From the NCBI GenBank assembly GCA_947178125.1, contig CAMWXB010000037.1, positions 1 to 40,609 on the forward strand: a DNA stretch of 40,609 bases, given 5' to 3'. The notes under the pieces are model-generated. The model was given only the letters and a program-made list of their open reading frames with translations. It had not been told where the DNA came from and searched no databases. Source of the DNA: an uncultured Lachnospiraceae bacterium (GTDB taxonomy: Bacteria > Bacillota > Clostridia > Lachnospirales > Lachnospiraceae). Positions 33,381 through 40,609 of the stretch are shown here, one piece after another. A program made the position numbers and the translations under genes. Position 1 is the stretch's first letter, and each line of letters begins with the position of its first letter.

Positions 33381-33606
33381 GAACTGTCTCTGGCAGGCGC
33401 GGGTCCTGGGCAGGCATGGGCGAAGGGAAAAGTTTCCTCTGAGCGGCACGCTTCCGCTCCACTGAAAAAGCGTAGCGGACACTAAGGATTTCAGCGTCGT
33501 AAACTCCTTGAAATCCAAGTGCCGACGTTTTTCAAAGGGCCGCTCAGAGGAAATCTTTTCCCTTCGCCCATGCCTGCCCAGGACCCGCGCCTGCCAGAGA
33601 CAGTTC
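33381..33606. repeat. 226-bp near-perfect palindrome
   Basis: Arms 33381-33447 and 33539-33606 match over about 67 bases with a single one-base difference, starting GAACTGTCTCTGGCAGGCGC at the outer ends. The interior (33448-33538) continues as a weaker stem, with GGATTTCA pairing TGAAATCC near the centre. It fills the gap between pseC and the GT2 gene. The size and symmetry suggest a MITE-like or large palindromic intergenic element. Confidence 0.92.
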
Positions 33607-33620
33607 AACACCACACCTTT

Positions 33621-34814
33621 TTACAGATGATAATACGCTGCAATCTTTCCAACTGCCTCGATGACGCTCTCCACATCCGCATCGCTCATTGCATAGTAGA
33701 GCGGAAGCGTAATGATCTCCTCATACAGCTTTTCCGCATTCGGACAGATACCTTTTTGGTATCCCAGCTTCTCGTAATACGGGAAGTAGTAAGTCGGAAT
33801 ATAATGCACGTTGCAGCATACATTTTCCGCCTCCAGCGCATCGAAAAATTGCCTTCTGTCGATGGAAAATTCTTCCGGTTTTATCCGCAGAATATACAAA
33901 TGCCTCGTCGTATCCGATTCCGGTATTTCTTTCTGCACGACAATTCCCGGAATTTTAGAAAAAGCTTCATTATAACGGGCAACAATCTCTTTTCTCCGAC
34001 GGCTGAACATCTCCAGTTTATCCAGCTGGCTGATCAAAAGCGCCGCCTGCATATCCGTTATCCGGTAATTATAACCGAGAACAAGCTGCTCATAATACCA
34101 CGGACCGTCGGATGAATGTTCCAAAAACCGTTCGTCCCTCGTGATACCATGGGAACGATACAGCAGCAGTTTCTGATAATATTCCTCACTGTTCGTTAAA
34201 ATAGCCCCGCCTTCTCCGGCAGTCACGGTCTTGACCGGATGAAAACTGAACATGGTCATGTCCGCAATAGAACCGTTTTTCCTTCCTTTATATTCCGTAC
34301 CGATGACATGGGCACCGTCCTCAATCAGGACCAGCTTCTTTTCATGACAGATTTGTAACAACTCGTCCAGTTCCACCGACTGCCCGGTATAATCCACCGC
34401 TACGACCGCTTTCGTTTTTTCTGTCACACACTTTTCTACCGAAGCCGGGTCAATGTTATAAGTCTCTGCATTGATATCCGCAAAAACAGGCCGAGCACCA
34501 CAGTACAATGCGCAGTTCGCCGAAGCTGCAAACGTAATCGGTGTTGTGATCACTTCATCCCCCGCACCGACTCCCGCTGCCAGACAGGCAATATGAAGCG
34601 CCGCCGTTCCATTACTGCACACCACCGCATATTTTGCGCCCGTAAGGTCACAAAGCTTTTTTTCAAGTTCCGCAATCTTGGGGCCGCAGGTCAGATAATC
34701 GCTCCGCAGCACATCCACTACCGCCTGAATATCCGCCTCGTCAATATACTGATGTCCATAATAAATTTTCTGTTCCCTGACAGGGCTTCCGCCCTCGATT
34801 GCCGGTTTTTCCAT
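33621..34814 (-). CDS. pseC: UDP-4-amino-4,6-dideoxy-N-acetyl-altrosamine transaminase
   Basis: 397 residues from ATG 34814, which has GGAGGAGAATTACC just upstream; the frame runs 39 codons further without support. Fold-type I aminotransferase of the DegT family. The PLP lysine is K195 (FSFHPVKTVTAGEGG), and D166 (LIEDGAHVIG) contacts the pyridine. IYYGHQYIDEADIQAVVDVL and LTCGPKIAELEKKL are typical PseC N-terminal motifs. It transfers an amino group from glutamate to the 4-keto sugar made by PseB. The stop of pseB lies 134 bp upstream. Confidence 0.93.
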   Translation of the reverse strand: MEKPAIEGGSPVREQKIYYGHQYIDEADIQAVVDVLRSDYLTCGPKIAELEKKLCDLTGAKYAVVCSNGTAALHIACLAAGVGAGDEVITTPITFAASANCALYCGARPVFADINAETYNIDPASVEKCVTEKTKAVVAVDYTGQSVELDELLQICHEKKLVLIEDGAHVIGTEYKGRKNGSIADMTMFSFHPVKTVTAGEGGAILTNSEEYYQKLLLYRSHGITRDERFLEHSSDGPWYYEQLVLGYNYRITDMQAALLISQLDKLEMFSRRRKEIVARYNEAFSKIPGIVVQKEIPESDTTRHLYILRIKPEEFSIDRRQFFDALEAENVCCNVHYIPTYYFPYYEKLGYQKGICPNAEKLYEEIITLPLYYAMSDADVESVIEAVGKIAAYYHL

Positions 34815-34828
34815 GGTAATTCTCCTCC

Positions 34829-34842
34829 CTCTCAACCTGCGG
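34829..34842. repeat. CTCTCAACCTGCGG leader element before pseC
   Basis: The sequence CTCTCAACCTGCG is shared with 7887-7899. On the coding strand it reads CGCAGGTTGAGAG and joins directly to the GGAGG ribosome site of pseC. Confidence 0.6.
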
Positions 34843-34948
34843 TTTTTTGACCTTTTATTCCTGCGGGATAATTGACTGACGAAGGACATACATTCCTGTA
34901 TGCCCTTTCTTTCCCGCCATCCATACTCCAAGCCTCAGCGTACGCATC

Positions 34949-35932
34949 TTATAGCTTTTTCAGTCTTTCCCTGATGTCTTCTACGGAAAGCCATTCTTTA
35001 TTATTATTGGAACTGTACGAAAAACCATCTTCCACTTTCGTGCCGCTCAGATCGGGCTGCTGCCTGTTATTCCATGTCATCTGTGGATACACGATGAAGT
35101 GCTTGTCATACTCATAGGTCGTCGCAGAATCTTCCGTCGTCACCATGATCTCATGCAGCTTCTCGCCCGGCCGGATTCCGACTTCCTTCGGTTTACAGCC
35201 CGGCAGCATCGCTTCCGCTAAGTCCGTCACTTTAAAAGAAGGAATCTTGCTGATAAAAGTCTCTCCGCCCTTCGCTTCCTCCAGCGCCTTGATCACAAGT
35301 TCAATGCCTTCCGTCAAACTGATCCAGAAACGGGTCATCCGAAAATCCGTGATCGGCAGTTCCGTTACGCCTTCTTTGATCATCTTATCAAACAACGGAA
35401 TAATGGAGCCGCGGCTTCCTGCCACATTTCCATAGCGCACGATGGAAAAATTGACGTCTTTATTCCCCACATACGCATTCGCCGCCACGAACAGCTTATC
35501 TGATACCAGTTTTGTGCCGCCGTACAGATTCACCGGATTGACTGCCTTGTCCGTCGATAAAGCTACGACCTTATGCACGCCGCAGTCGAGCGCAGCGTCA
35601 ATCACATTCATAGCGCCGTGAATATTCGTCTTGATTGCTTCATTCGGATTATATTCGCAGGCAGGAACCTGCTTCAAAGCCGCCGCGTGAACGATATAAT
35701 CAACACCCTCGCAGGCCCGCTTCAGTCTTTCCAAATCCCGCACATCGCCAATAAAGAAACGAAGCTTTTCTTTGTATCCGCCAAATTCATTTTCCATTGC
35801 CCACTGCTTGAACTCGTCACGGGAATAGATGATGATCTTCTTCGGCTCATAATGCGCCAATACATATCTGGTAAAGCTTTTTCCAAAAGAGCCCGTCCCA
35901 CCCGTGATCAAAATTGTTTTATTTGTTAACAT
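34949..35932 (-). CDS. pseB: UDP-N-acetylglucosamine 4,6-dehydratase (5-inverting)
   Basis: 327 residues, extended SDR. GGTGSFG (11-17) binds NADP, and the PseB/FlaA1-type active site STDKAVNPVNLYGGTKL supplies D128, K129, Y137 and K141. YSRDEFKQWAMENEF and RYGNVAGSRGSIIP are further hallmarks. The enzyme converts UDP-GlcNAc to UDP-2-acetamido-2,6-dideoxy-L-arabino-hexos-4-ulose, the first step to pseudaminic acid. GGAGGATAACTC precedes ATG 35932. It has its own promoter and a two-hairpin leader. Confidence 0.94.
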   Translation of the reverse strand: MLTNKTILITGGTGSFGKSFTRYVLAHYEPKKIIIYSRDEFKQWAMENEFGGYKEKLRFFIGDVRDLERLKRACEGVDYIVHAAALKQVPACEYNPNEAIKTNIHGAMNVIDAALDCGVHKVVALSTDKAVNPVNLYGGTKLVSDKLFVAANAYVGNKDVNFSIVRYGNVAGSRGSIIPLFDKMIKEGVTELPITDFRMTRFWISLTEGIELVIKALEEAKGGETFISKIPSFKVTDLAEAMLPGCKPKEVGIRPGEKLHEIMVTTEDSATTYEYDKHFIVYPQMTWNNRQQPDLSGTKVEDGFSYSSNNNKEWLSVEDIRERLKKL

Positions 35933-35965
35933 GAGTTATCCTCCAATTTCCGTTTTTATACCTGT

Positions 35966-36018
35966 TGTCCGCTTCAGCAGACATCACTTCAAAAGTTTGA
36001 AAGAAACTTCCAAACTTT
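35966..36018 (-). repeat. Two-hairpin leader of pseB
   Basis: 35966-35983 (TGTCCGCTTCAGCAGACA on the plus strand) is one base different from the hairpin before pseI and the ATP-grasp gene. A second stem pairs 35992-35999 with 36011-36018. The order and spacing match the other leaders, with different sequence in hairpin 1. Confidence 0.75.
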
Positions 36019-36031
36019 CATATCAGCCTTT

Positions 36032-36060
36032 AGTATAGCATAGGTAATTTCTGTTGGCAA
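36032..36060 (-). promoter_or_regulatory. pseB promoter
   Basis: On the minus strand TTGCCA (36055-36060), 17 bases, TATACT (36032-36037). The transcript would start near 36025 and include both leader hairpins. Confidence 0.7.
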
Positions 36061-36072
36061 TATTACAAAAGC

Positions 36073-36101
36073 TTGCGTTTCCGGCAAAAAAACTATAAAA
36101 T
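36073..36101 (+). promoter_or_regulatory. Promoter of the CD3324-type gene
   Basis: TTGCGT (36073-36078), 17 bases, TAAAAT (36096-36101). It is back to back with the pseB promoter. Confidence 0.5.
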
Positions 36102-36170
36102 AGCATCAGGCAGATGCTGTCGGCATCTTGCTCAAATATTGCAGTCTGACTAAGAATGGAGGAATTCTAT

Positions 36171-36197
36171 ATGAGAAAATTTATCATGTCTGCATAG
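36171..36197 (+). other. Possible 8-codon leader peptide or gene relic
   Basis: GGAGG (36158-36162) sits 8 bases before ATG, which opens MRKFIMSA and then stops at TAG. The strong ribosome site suggests either a short leader peptide or the start of a gene now broken; hydrophobic coding-like sequence continues in the next frame (MKSFVIAIAV). Confidence 0.35.
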
Positions 36198-36276
36198 CAC
36201 TGGCTATTGCATCTTGATGAAGTCATTTGTCATAGCCATTGCTGTTCCCAGGAAAATATTAATCAGGGAGGCAGAC

Positions 36277-36552
36277 ATGGGCTATATGAAAGCAGAAGAA
36301 ATTCTGCCCATTGAACTGATAGAGCTGATACAGCAGTATGTAGATGGCGAAGCTGTTTATATTCCCCGCAAAGCAGAACACAGACGGGCATGGGGGACGG
36401 GAACACAGATCAGGCAGGAGTTATCCGCAAGGAACCGTAAAATCTTCTCCGATCATCTTAAAGGCATGAGCACCGAAGAGCTGGCATCCAAATACTATTT
36501 GTCATCAAAAAGTATTCAGCGCATTATCAGAAGCATGAAAAAAACAACATAA
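36277..36552 (+). CDS. CD3324-family helix-turn-helix protein
   Basis: 91 residues from ATG 36277 after AGGGAGG. MGYMKAEEILPIELIELIQQY, then GEAVYIPRK and a tryptophan, then TEELASKYYLSSKSIQRIIR, a Mor/CD3324-like helix-turn-helix at the C-terminus. These small proteins are widespread in Clostridia, often near methyltransferase or GNAT genes, and are presumed regulators. A methyltransferase relic and a GNAT gene follow here. Confidence 0.85.
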   Translation: MGYMKAEEILPIELIELIQQYVDGEAVYIPRKAEHRRAWGTGTQIRQELSARNRKIFSDHLKGMSTEELASKYYLSSKSIQRIIRSMKKTT

Positions 36553-36556
36553 TCAT

Positions 36557-36591
36557 AAAAAATGAGCTTTCAATGAAAAGGCTCATTTTTT
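36557..36591. terminator. Bidirectional intrinsic terminator
   Basis: AAAAAATGAGC (36557-36567) pairs perfectly with GCTCATTTTTT (36581-36591). T-runs are present for both strands. Confidence 0.88.
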
Positions 36592-36669
36592 ATTCGATAA
36601 ATTTGTAAGGTGGCATGCGATTCCCTGAAATGATATGCTATAGTAAACCGGAAAAAGGAACGCCTTCTT

Positions 36670-36955
36670 TTCCGCAAGGAAAAATGATTATGAAACAATT
36701 TATCGTTCCTTAAAAGAGAATACCGCCTTTCTGCTTGGGGACTATACGGCGTGCTGTGAAGAAGAGGAAACCCTTTTATACCAGACTTACTCCGAAAAAA
36801 GAAAAGCACAGAAAATACCGGAAGATACTTTTATACATTTCGATATTCCGCTGACTATAGAACATGAAACAGTATTGCTGAAAAAAGCAGGTTTCTCAAA
36901 TATCACAATTGCTGACGACATGGAAGCTGTTTCTCTAATTATTGCATTCAAATAA
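36670..36955 (+). pseudogene. C-terminal relic of a SAM-dependent methyltransferase
   Basis: A frame without a plausible start reads NDYETIYRSLKENTAFLLGD, then IPEDTFIHFDIPLTIEHETV, LLKKAGFSNITIADD and AVSLIIAFK. The last two match the C-terminal helix and strands of class I methyltransferases. The SAM-binding motifs are absent, so about two-thirds of the gene is missing. A promoter-like or deleted region precedes it. Confidence 0.68.
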
Positions 36956-37007
36956 AAACAGAATATCCTATTGTGAAAACACATCAAATAAAAAACGGAG
37001 GTCCAAT

Positions 37008-37883
37008 ATGGTAATCAAAAACTACAGGAACAACGATGCGTTAAGAAAAAGCTTTAACGAACTCGCCATGAAAACATTTGACATCAATTTTGAGGACTGG
37101 CATCAAAACGGTTACTGGGGCGAAAATTATAATCCCTATTCCATTGTCGTAGACGGAAAAGTCGTTTCCAATGTATCCGTCAATCATATGAATTTTTTCT
37201 GGAATGGAGCGCGGAAATTTTTTATTCAACTGGGAACGGTCATGACCGACGAATCCTATCGGAACCGTGGATTCATCAAACAGATCATGGATGAAATCGA
37301 ACGGGATTATCAGCAGAGAACCGACGGCTTCTTTTTATTTGCCAATGACAGCGTTCTCGATTTTTATCCGAAATTCGGTTTTCAAAAATCGGAAGAATTT
37401 CAATATGTCAGAGAAATCTACACCACAGAAAAATCCGTTCCGGATCAAATGACGATCGAGCAGATTCCGATGCACGATAAAACAGCATGGACGATTTTAG
37501 AAAAAGCAATACAGAAAAGCATTCCACACAGTTCTTTTGAAATGATAAATAACAACGCACTGATTCTTTTCTACGTCACAAAATATATGCAGGAAAATGT
37601 ATATTATCACAAAGAGCAGAATGCGTATGTCATCGCGGAAATAGAGGAAGGCAGTCTGCTTCTTCATAATATCTTTTCTCCAACGCCTGTCGAAATCGGG
37701 CAAATCGTAAAGTCCTTCGGAAACGGCATTCAGCAGGTCAGATTGGGCTTTACGCCAATGGACTGCGAAGGCTATGCCAGAATACCGCTTAAAGAGGACG
37801 ACTGCACTCTGTTCCTGAAAGGTAAGGAATTTGAGCGTTTTGCGCAGGATGGGCTGATGTTTCCGACGCTGGCTCATGCGTGA
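37008..37883 (+). CDS. GNAT-family acetyltransferase (Eis-like two-domain)
   Basis: 291 residues from ATG 37008 after ACGGAGG; the frame extends 22 codons further without support. The N-terminal GNAT unit (about 1-150) has VVSNVSVNHMNFFW, LGTVMTDESYRNRGFIKQIM as the acetyl-CoA loop and LDFYPKFGFQ. A second domain (about 160-290) lacks the CoA loop and resembles a degenerate GNAT/SCP2 tail. The substrate is unknown. It is convergent with the agr operon. Confidence 0.82.
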   Translation: MVIKNYRNNDALRKSFNELAMKTFDINFEDWHQNGYWGENYNPYSIVVDGKVVSNVSVNHMNFFWNGARKFFIQLGTVMTDESYRNRGFIKQIMDEIERDYQQRTDGFFLFANDSVLDFYPKFGFQKSEEFQYVREIYTTEKSVPDQMTIEQIPMHDKTAWTILEKAIQKSIPHSSFEMINNNALILFYVTKYMQENVYYHKEQNAYVIAEIEEGSLLLHNIFSPTPVEIGQIVKSFGNGIQQVRLGFTPMDCEGYARIPLKEDDCTLFLKGKEFERFAQDGLMFPTLAHA

Positions 37884-37948
37884 GGTGCCAATTGATACCC
37901 CAAATTTTTAGAATGATGATATAAAATCATTTTGACGCAACCGAAAAA

Positions 37949-37980
37949 CTGGGCGAACCGTTATTCCACGGTTCGCCCAG
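37949..37980 (-). terminator. agr operon terminator inside the agrB 3' end
   Basis: CTGGGCGAACCG (37949-37960) and CGGTTCGCCCAG (37969-37980) form a perfect 12-bp stem with an 8-base loop. On the minus strand it is followed by TTTTT. The last codons and stop of agrB lie within the stem and loop. Confidence 0.9.
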
Positions 37981-38557
37981 CTTTCCAATTACTGAACATC
38001 TGCACCAATACCATAACAAAGAGCACCACATGCACCGCCAGAATGGACAATGCACAGCTCACCTCTCCAAAATACAATAAAATCACTGTTGTCATCAGTT
38101 CAATAGAATAAAGCTGTTTCACCCTTCGCTTAAAATGAATCCTTTCATTTTCCGAAATCGGCTTATTTGCAACAGGCAGAGGCGCCTGCCTGAAAATGAA
38201 AGGAATCAATACTATTTCAGGTATCAATAATATCCACTTCAAAGGATTCATTGAATTAATATATTGTATCACCAATATAACACTGATCAGCATACCTGCC
38301 GAAAGGCAAAAACAGCCTAAACTTGTTTTGGCATGATATCCGCCCACATATCCTCGTATCAATAAATATGCGATGGTAAAAACAATAACAGTCTTAAATG
38401 CCTGAAATAAAACTGCAATTAGTATGGTAACAATGATATTGATGCAGAATTCAATTAGCACCTGGTAGCCGTATCGATAGATATTCCGGTCTTCTTCTTT
38501 TAAAGAACCTTTTTCAATCTGACCGTCTACCAGTTTCTGTACTGCCTTTTCAAACAT
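37961..38557 (-). CDS. agrB: AgrB, AgrD-processing membrane protease
   Basis: 198 residues, six hydrophobic segments. The catalytic dyad of AgrB is present as H75 and C82 (RGYVGGYHAKTSLGCFCLS), close to the H77/C84 of the staphylococcal enzyme. AgrB cleaves the AgrD C-terminal tail and forms the thiolactone ring at the membrane. The gene starts 5 bp after agrD and has a weak ribosome site, so it is probably coupled to it. The stop codon falls within the terminator hairpin. Confidence 0.93.
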   Translation of the reverse strand: MFEKAVQKLVDGQIEKGSLKEEDRNIYRYGYQVLIEFCINIIVTILIAVLFQAFKTVIVFTIAYLLIRGYVGGYHAKTSLGCFCLSAGMLISVILVIQYINSMNPLKWILLIPEIVLIPFIFRQAPLPVANKPISENERIHFKRRVKQLYSIELMTTVILLYFGEVSCALSILAVHVVLFVMVLVQMFSNWKAGRTVE

Positions 38558-38562
38558 ACCGC

Positions 38563-38724
38563 TTATTTGAATTTCCTGTACTTGTCTGCTTCAGCGGGAA
38601 ATTCCGGCTGATGAAAATACCATGCGCACAGGAGCTGGGATGTCAACACTGTAAATAACAATGCCAGACAATTTACTGCTCCCCAAAAGTTTTTCTTCGA
38701 TAACTTACTTACTGCTTTTTTCAT
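38563..38724 (-). CDS. agrD: AgrD-type cyclic autoinducer precursor
   Basis: 53 residues, with GGAGG before ATG 38724. A basic amphipathic leader (MKKAVSKLSKKNFWGAV) is followed by a hydrophobic stretch, then the likely five-residue ring CAWYF (C33-F37) and a charged C-terminal tail beginning HQPEFP. The position between agrC and agrB and the Cys-x3-aromatic ring followed by a Pro-rich acidic tail are the hallmarks of clostridial AgrD. The mature peptide probably has a few residues before C33 (SQLL). The exact N-terminal cleavage is not visible. Confidence 0.88.
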   Translation of the reverse strand: MKKAVSKLSKKNFWGAVNCLALLFTVLTSQLLCAWYFHQPEFPAEADKYRKFK

Positions 38725-38845
38725 GACGCTTCCTCCAATTCTAAAAAAAAATTAATATGGTATTTTCTATCATACATAATTATTTCCCTGAATTGTTAAA
38801 ATCCGAAAAATTTGTCATTTTTTCAGTAAAATTTGCACCTGGCGC

Positions 38846-40174
38846 TTACTTTCTGGTAATAATTGCGGGCAGTATTACGATGGATGTAAATTCCCCCGCT
38901 TTATAAAAATATTGTAAATATCCGCCATATTTCACAGCCATATCGCTTACATTCTGGATTCCATACCCATGCCGTGCCTTCTCCTTTTTGCTGGTCCACA
39001 ACCTGCCTTCTCTTACTTCTATTTCTCCAACATAATTATTCACTATTTTTATAATGGAAAAATGATTTGCATTTTGTGTAAACAAACTTACTTTTATATA
39101 TCCATTCTGGCATTTTCCGGCCGCCTCTAACGCATTGTCAAGCAAATTGCTGATAATGACGATTAAATCCGTATCCGCCATCTGGTCTATGGAAAATCCT
39201 GGCTCAATCGTAATTTTTATTGTAATATTTCTTTTCTCAGCATCTTTCTTCTTTTCATTCAAAATAACGTTTAATAAACGGTTTGGACACAGCATTTCTG
39301 CTTCCGTATTTGAAACTTTTATCTGTAATTCGGACAATATCTGCAGAACTGCCTTATTATCATTATCAGCCGCCATTTCACCAATTACTTTCATATAATG
39401 GCGGATATCGTGAAGAAAGGCTGCATGCTCCTGATTTACCTGCTCAATCTGACCATAATGCTTTTCTTCCATTTCCAGTTTCGTAATCATTACTTCCTGC
39501 TGCTGCAGCTTCCAGATAGACTGCGAATACTTGTCAAATACATAATAGATAACAACATTTCCTATCAATGCCAGCATACAGCTGATAATCAATAGAATCT
39601 GGGTATATCCCAATGAAGCGAAATCAATATTCAGGCGTGTTACCGTAACCATAATTCCAATCAATGATATCGGCATTATGGAATACCACAATGTGATTTG
39701 AAAATTTATTTTACGATTATCAGAACTGTCCGCACTTCTTTTGATGATACTATAAAAAACAAGCGTTAATAATTTCAGACTCAACATTGCTATATTGACT
39801 GCAATTTGATTGGTTTCCACCTGATTCATCGAAAAATCAGTTTGCAACGATAATAACACGATTCCCAGAAATTCGCTGCCAAGCATAATAATTACTGCCG
39901 TAATATAATAAAGAATTTTTTTGAGCAACTTCCCCTGAAAAAAGATGATAATAATAGACAGATAAATTGTAAAAGTCGCAATCATATTAATTGTCGTACT
40001 ATTCAAAACATTGATTGCGCGTATACATGCGGCGACTCCTATTATCAATCCTACTTTGGTATTTTTCTTATCAAACAAATCCCTTAATTCAAAAAAAGCC
40101 GAAAAGAAATCAATAATTAAATAAGCCTCCAGCACACATATAAAGATCTGTACCAGCGTAAATATCATCTCCAT
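38846..40174 (-). CDS. agrC: AgrC-type sensor histidine kinase
   Basis: 442 residues. Six to seven transmembrane helices span about 1-215 and would sense the cyclic peptide. A coiled coil (about 218-250) leads to the phospho-accepting H255 in FLHDIRHYMKVI, typical of the HPK10/AgrC class. The GHKL ATP-binding domain has N-box NLLDNALEAA (about 335-345) and a G-box HGYGIQNV. AGAGGTCGTCAGT precedes ATG 40174, 11 bp after the LytTR gene. It pairs with the AgrD encoded downstream. Confidence 0.9.
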   Translation of the reverse strand: MEMIFTLVQIFICVLEAYLIIDFFSAFFELRDLFDKKNTKVGLIIGVAACIRAINVLNSTTINMIATFTIYLSIIIIFFQGKLLKKILYYITAVIIMLGSEFLGIVLLSLQTDFSMNQVETNQIAVNIAMLSLKLLTLVFYSIIKRSADSSDNRKINFQITLWYSIMPISLIGIMVTVTRLNIDFASLGYTQILLIISCMLALIGNVVIYYVFDKYSQSIWKLQQQEVMITKLEMEEKHYGQIEQVNQEHAAFLHDIRHYMKVIGEMAADNDNKAVLQILSELQIKVSNTEAEMLCPNRLLNVILNEKKKDAEKRNITIKITIEPGFSIDQMADTDLIVIISNLLDNALEAAGKCQNGYIKVSLFTQNANHFSIIKIVNNYVGEIEVREGRLWTSKKEKARHGYGIQNVSDMAVKYGGYLQYFYKAGEFTSIVILPAIITRK

Positions 40175-40185
40175 ACTGACGACCT

Positions 40186-40563
40186 CTAATATTTTGCTGC
40201 GGCAAATCTGGCAAATACCTCTTTAAATTCATTTGCTCTCGCTCGTGAAAAAGAAAGATACTCCCCGGTAGTCAGCCTGACATAATGTGAATCTATAGAT
40301 ACAATGCACGACATATTAATGATATAGCTGTTATGCGCCCTGACAAAGCCGCAATCCTCATCAAATATTTTATGAATGTCATTCAGCTTCATATTTGAAC
40401 GCAGACTTTCATTTGAATAAGATTCGGCCAATTTGCCGATGACATGTATTATGCTGCATTCCTTAAATTTGGAAACATAGGCAACCGACTCTGGATATAC
40501 TCTGATTTTTTCTTTCGCTTTAGATTGACAGATAATGAAAGGGGCCCGTTTCCTCAATGTCAT
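40186..40563 (-). CDS. LytTR DNA-binding protein, AgrA-like output domain
   Basis: 125 residues. The LytTR fold covers about 18-120 (IRVYPESVAYVSKFKECSIIHV, then FVRAHNSYIINMSCIVSID and LTTGEYLSFSRARANEF). It is the DNA-binding part of AgrA-type regulators. No receiver domain precedes it in this frame: TAA sits immediately before ATG 40563. In the neighbouring frame FAFEYIVYLNDIEET is open to the window edge and could be the end of a receiver, so either this is a stand-alone LytTR protein or a frameshift splits a normal response regulator at the edge. Confidence 0.72.
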   Translation of the reverse strand: MTLRKRAPFIICQSKAKEKIRVYPESVAYVSKFKECSIIHVIGKLAESYSNESLRSNMKLNDIHKIFDEDCGFVRAHNSYIINMSCIVSIDSHYVRLTTGEYLSFSRARANEFKEVFARFAAAKY

Positions 40564-40609
40564 TTAGATAAACAATATATTCAAACGCAAAGGAGACTGG
40601 AAGCATAAA

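Noticed and set aside
33355..33614. Short frames sharing the peptide LFPSPMPAQDPRLPETV on opposite strands
   Set aside because: They are translations of the two arms of the palindrome, not genes.
38580..38600. Another copy of the TGTCTGCTGAAGCAGACA hairpin in agrD
   Set aside because: Only one arm matches, it lies inside the agrD coding tail and does not fold, so chance similarity is likely.

Overview
The window looks like a chromosomal segment of a low-to-mid GC Gram-positive anaerobe of the Clostridia, most likely Lachnospiraceae-like. The evidence is purine-rich AGGAGG ribosome sites, an agr quorum-sensing locus with a short AgrD, a CD3324-type regulator, a Tn4451/Tn916-type serine-recombinase tail and sigma-A-like promoters. 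The species cannot be named from the sequence. No tRNA, rRNA or CRISPR array was seen.

Left glycan block (1-16066, all minus strand, reading from a TTGACG-17-TATAAT promoter at 16038-16066). It encodes, in order of transcription, a GT-B transferase with sialyltransferase-type EDG and HP motifs, a PglK/MsbA-like ABC flippase, a GtrA-like protein, a 975-residue fusion of an acyltransferase-3 domain to a GT-C-like membrane domain, a WecE-type sugar aminotransferase, a GT-C-like membrane protein, a GNAT acetyltransferase (PseH- or WecD-like), a GtrB-type polyprenyl-phosphate glycosyltransferase, a DUF6020-like membrane protein and a membrane protein cut by the window edge. The operon is interrupted at about 7883-9382 by a decayed DUF262-like plus AAA-ATPase pair lying between two copies of a 14-bp repeat.

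Accessory block (16068-23520). It holds a small unknown gene, a TetR regulator with a 20-bp perfect palindrome in its promoter, a GntR regulator, a CatA-like acetyltransferase behind a consensus promoter, a serine-recombinase tail, an AbrB antitoxin whose PIN toxin is cut to 31 residues, a Cu/Zn SOD, a YafY-GyrI-methyltransferase operon, a frameshifted small dimeric-barrel gene and a HAD protein. Several genes are truncated, which indicates repeated insertion and deletion.

Right glycan block (23660-36060). It contains pseB, pseC, pseG, pseF and pseI, enough with the left-block GNAT to make CMP-pseudaminic acid from UDP-GlcNAc. It also has a GT2 transferase, a large GT-C/PTPS-related membrane protein, and a PLP-dependent decarboxylase plus ATP-grasp ligase pair of unknown product. 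The likely output is a surface glycan bearing a nonulosonic acid: precursors made in the cytosol, flipped by the ABC transporter, and decorated outside by GtrA/GtrB/GT-C and acyltransferase proteins.

Right end (36070-40609). A CD3324-type gene, a methyltransferase remnant and a GNAT protein face an agr operon (LytTR regulator, AgrC, AgrD, AgrB; minus strand) that ends in a terminator built into the last codons of agrB.

The most unusual feature is the amount of structured non-coding DNA between the glycan genes: a 226-bp near-perfect palindrome, several long intercistronic hairpins, a three-way-junction-like element, a tandem repeat, and a roughly 70-bp two-hairpin leader found almost identically before two different genes and in related form before pseB.
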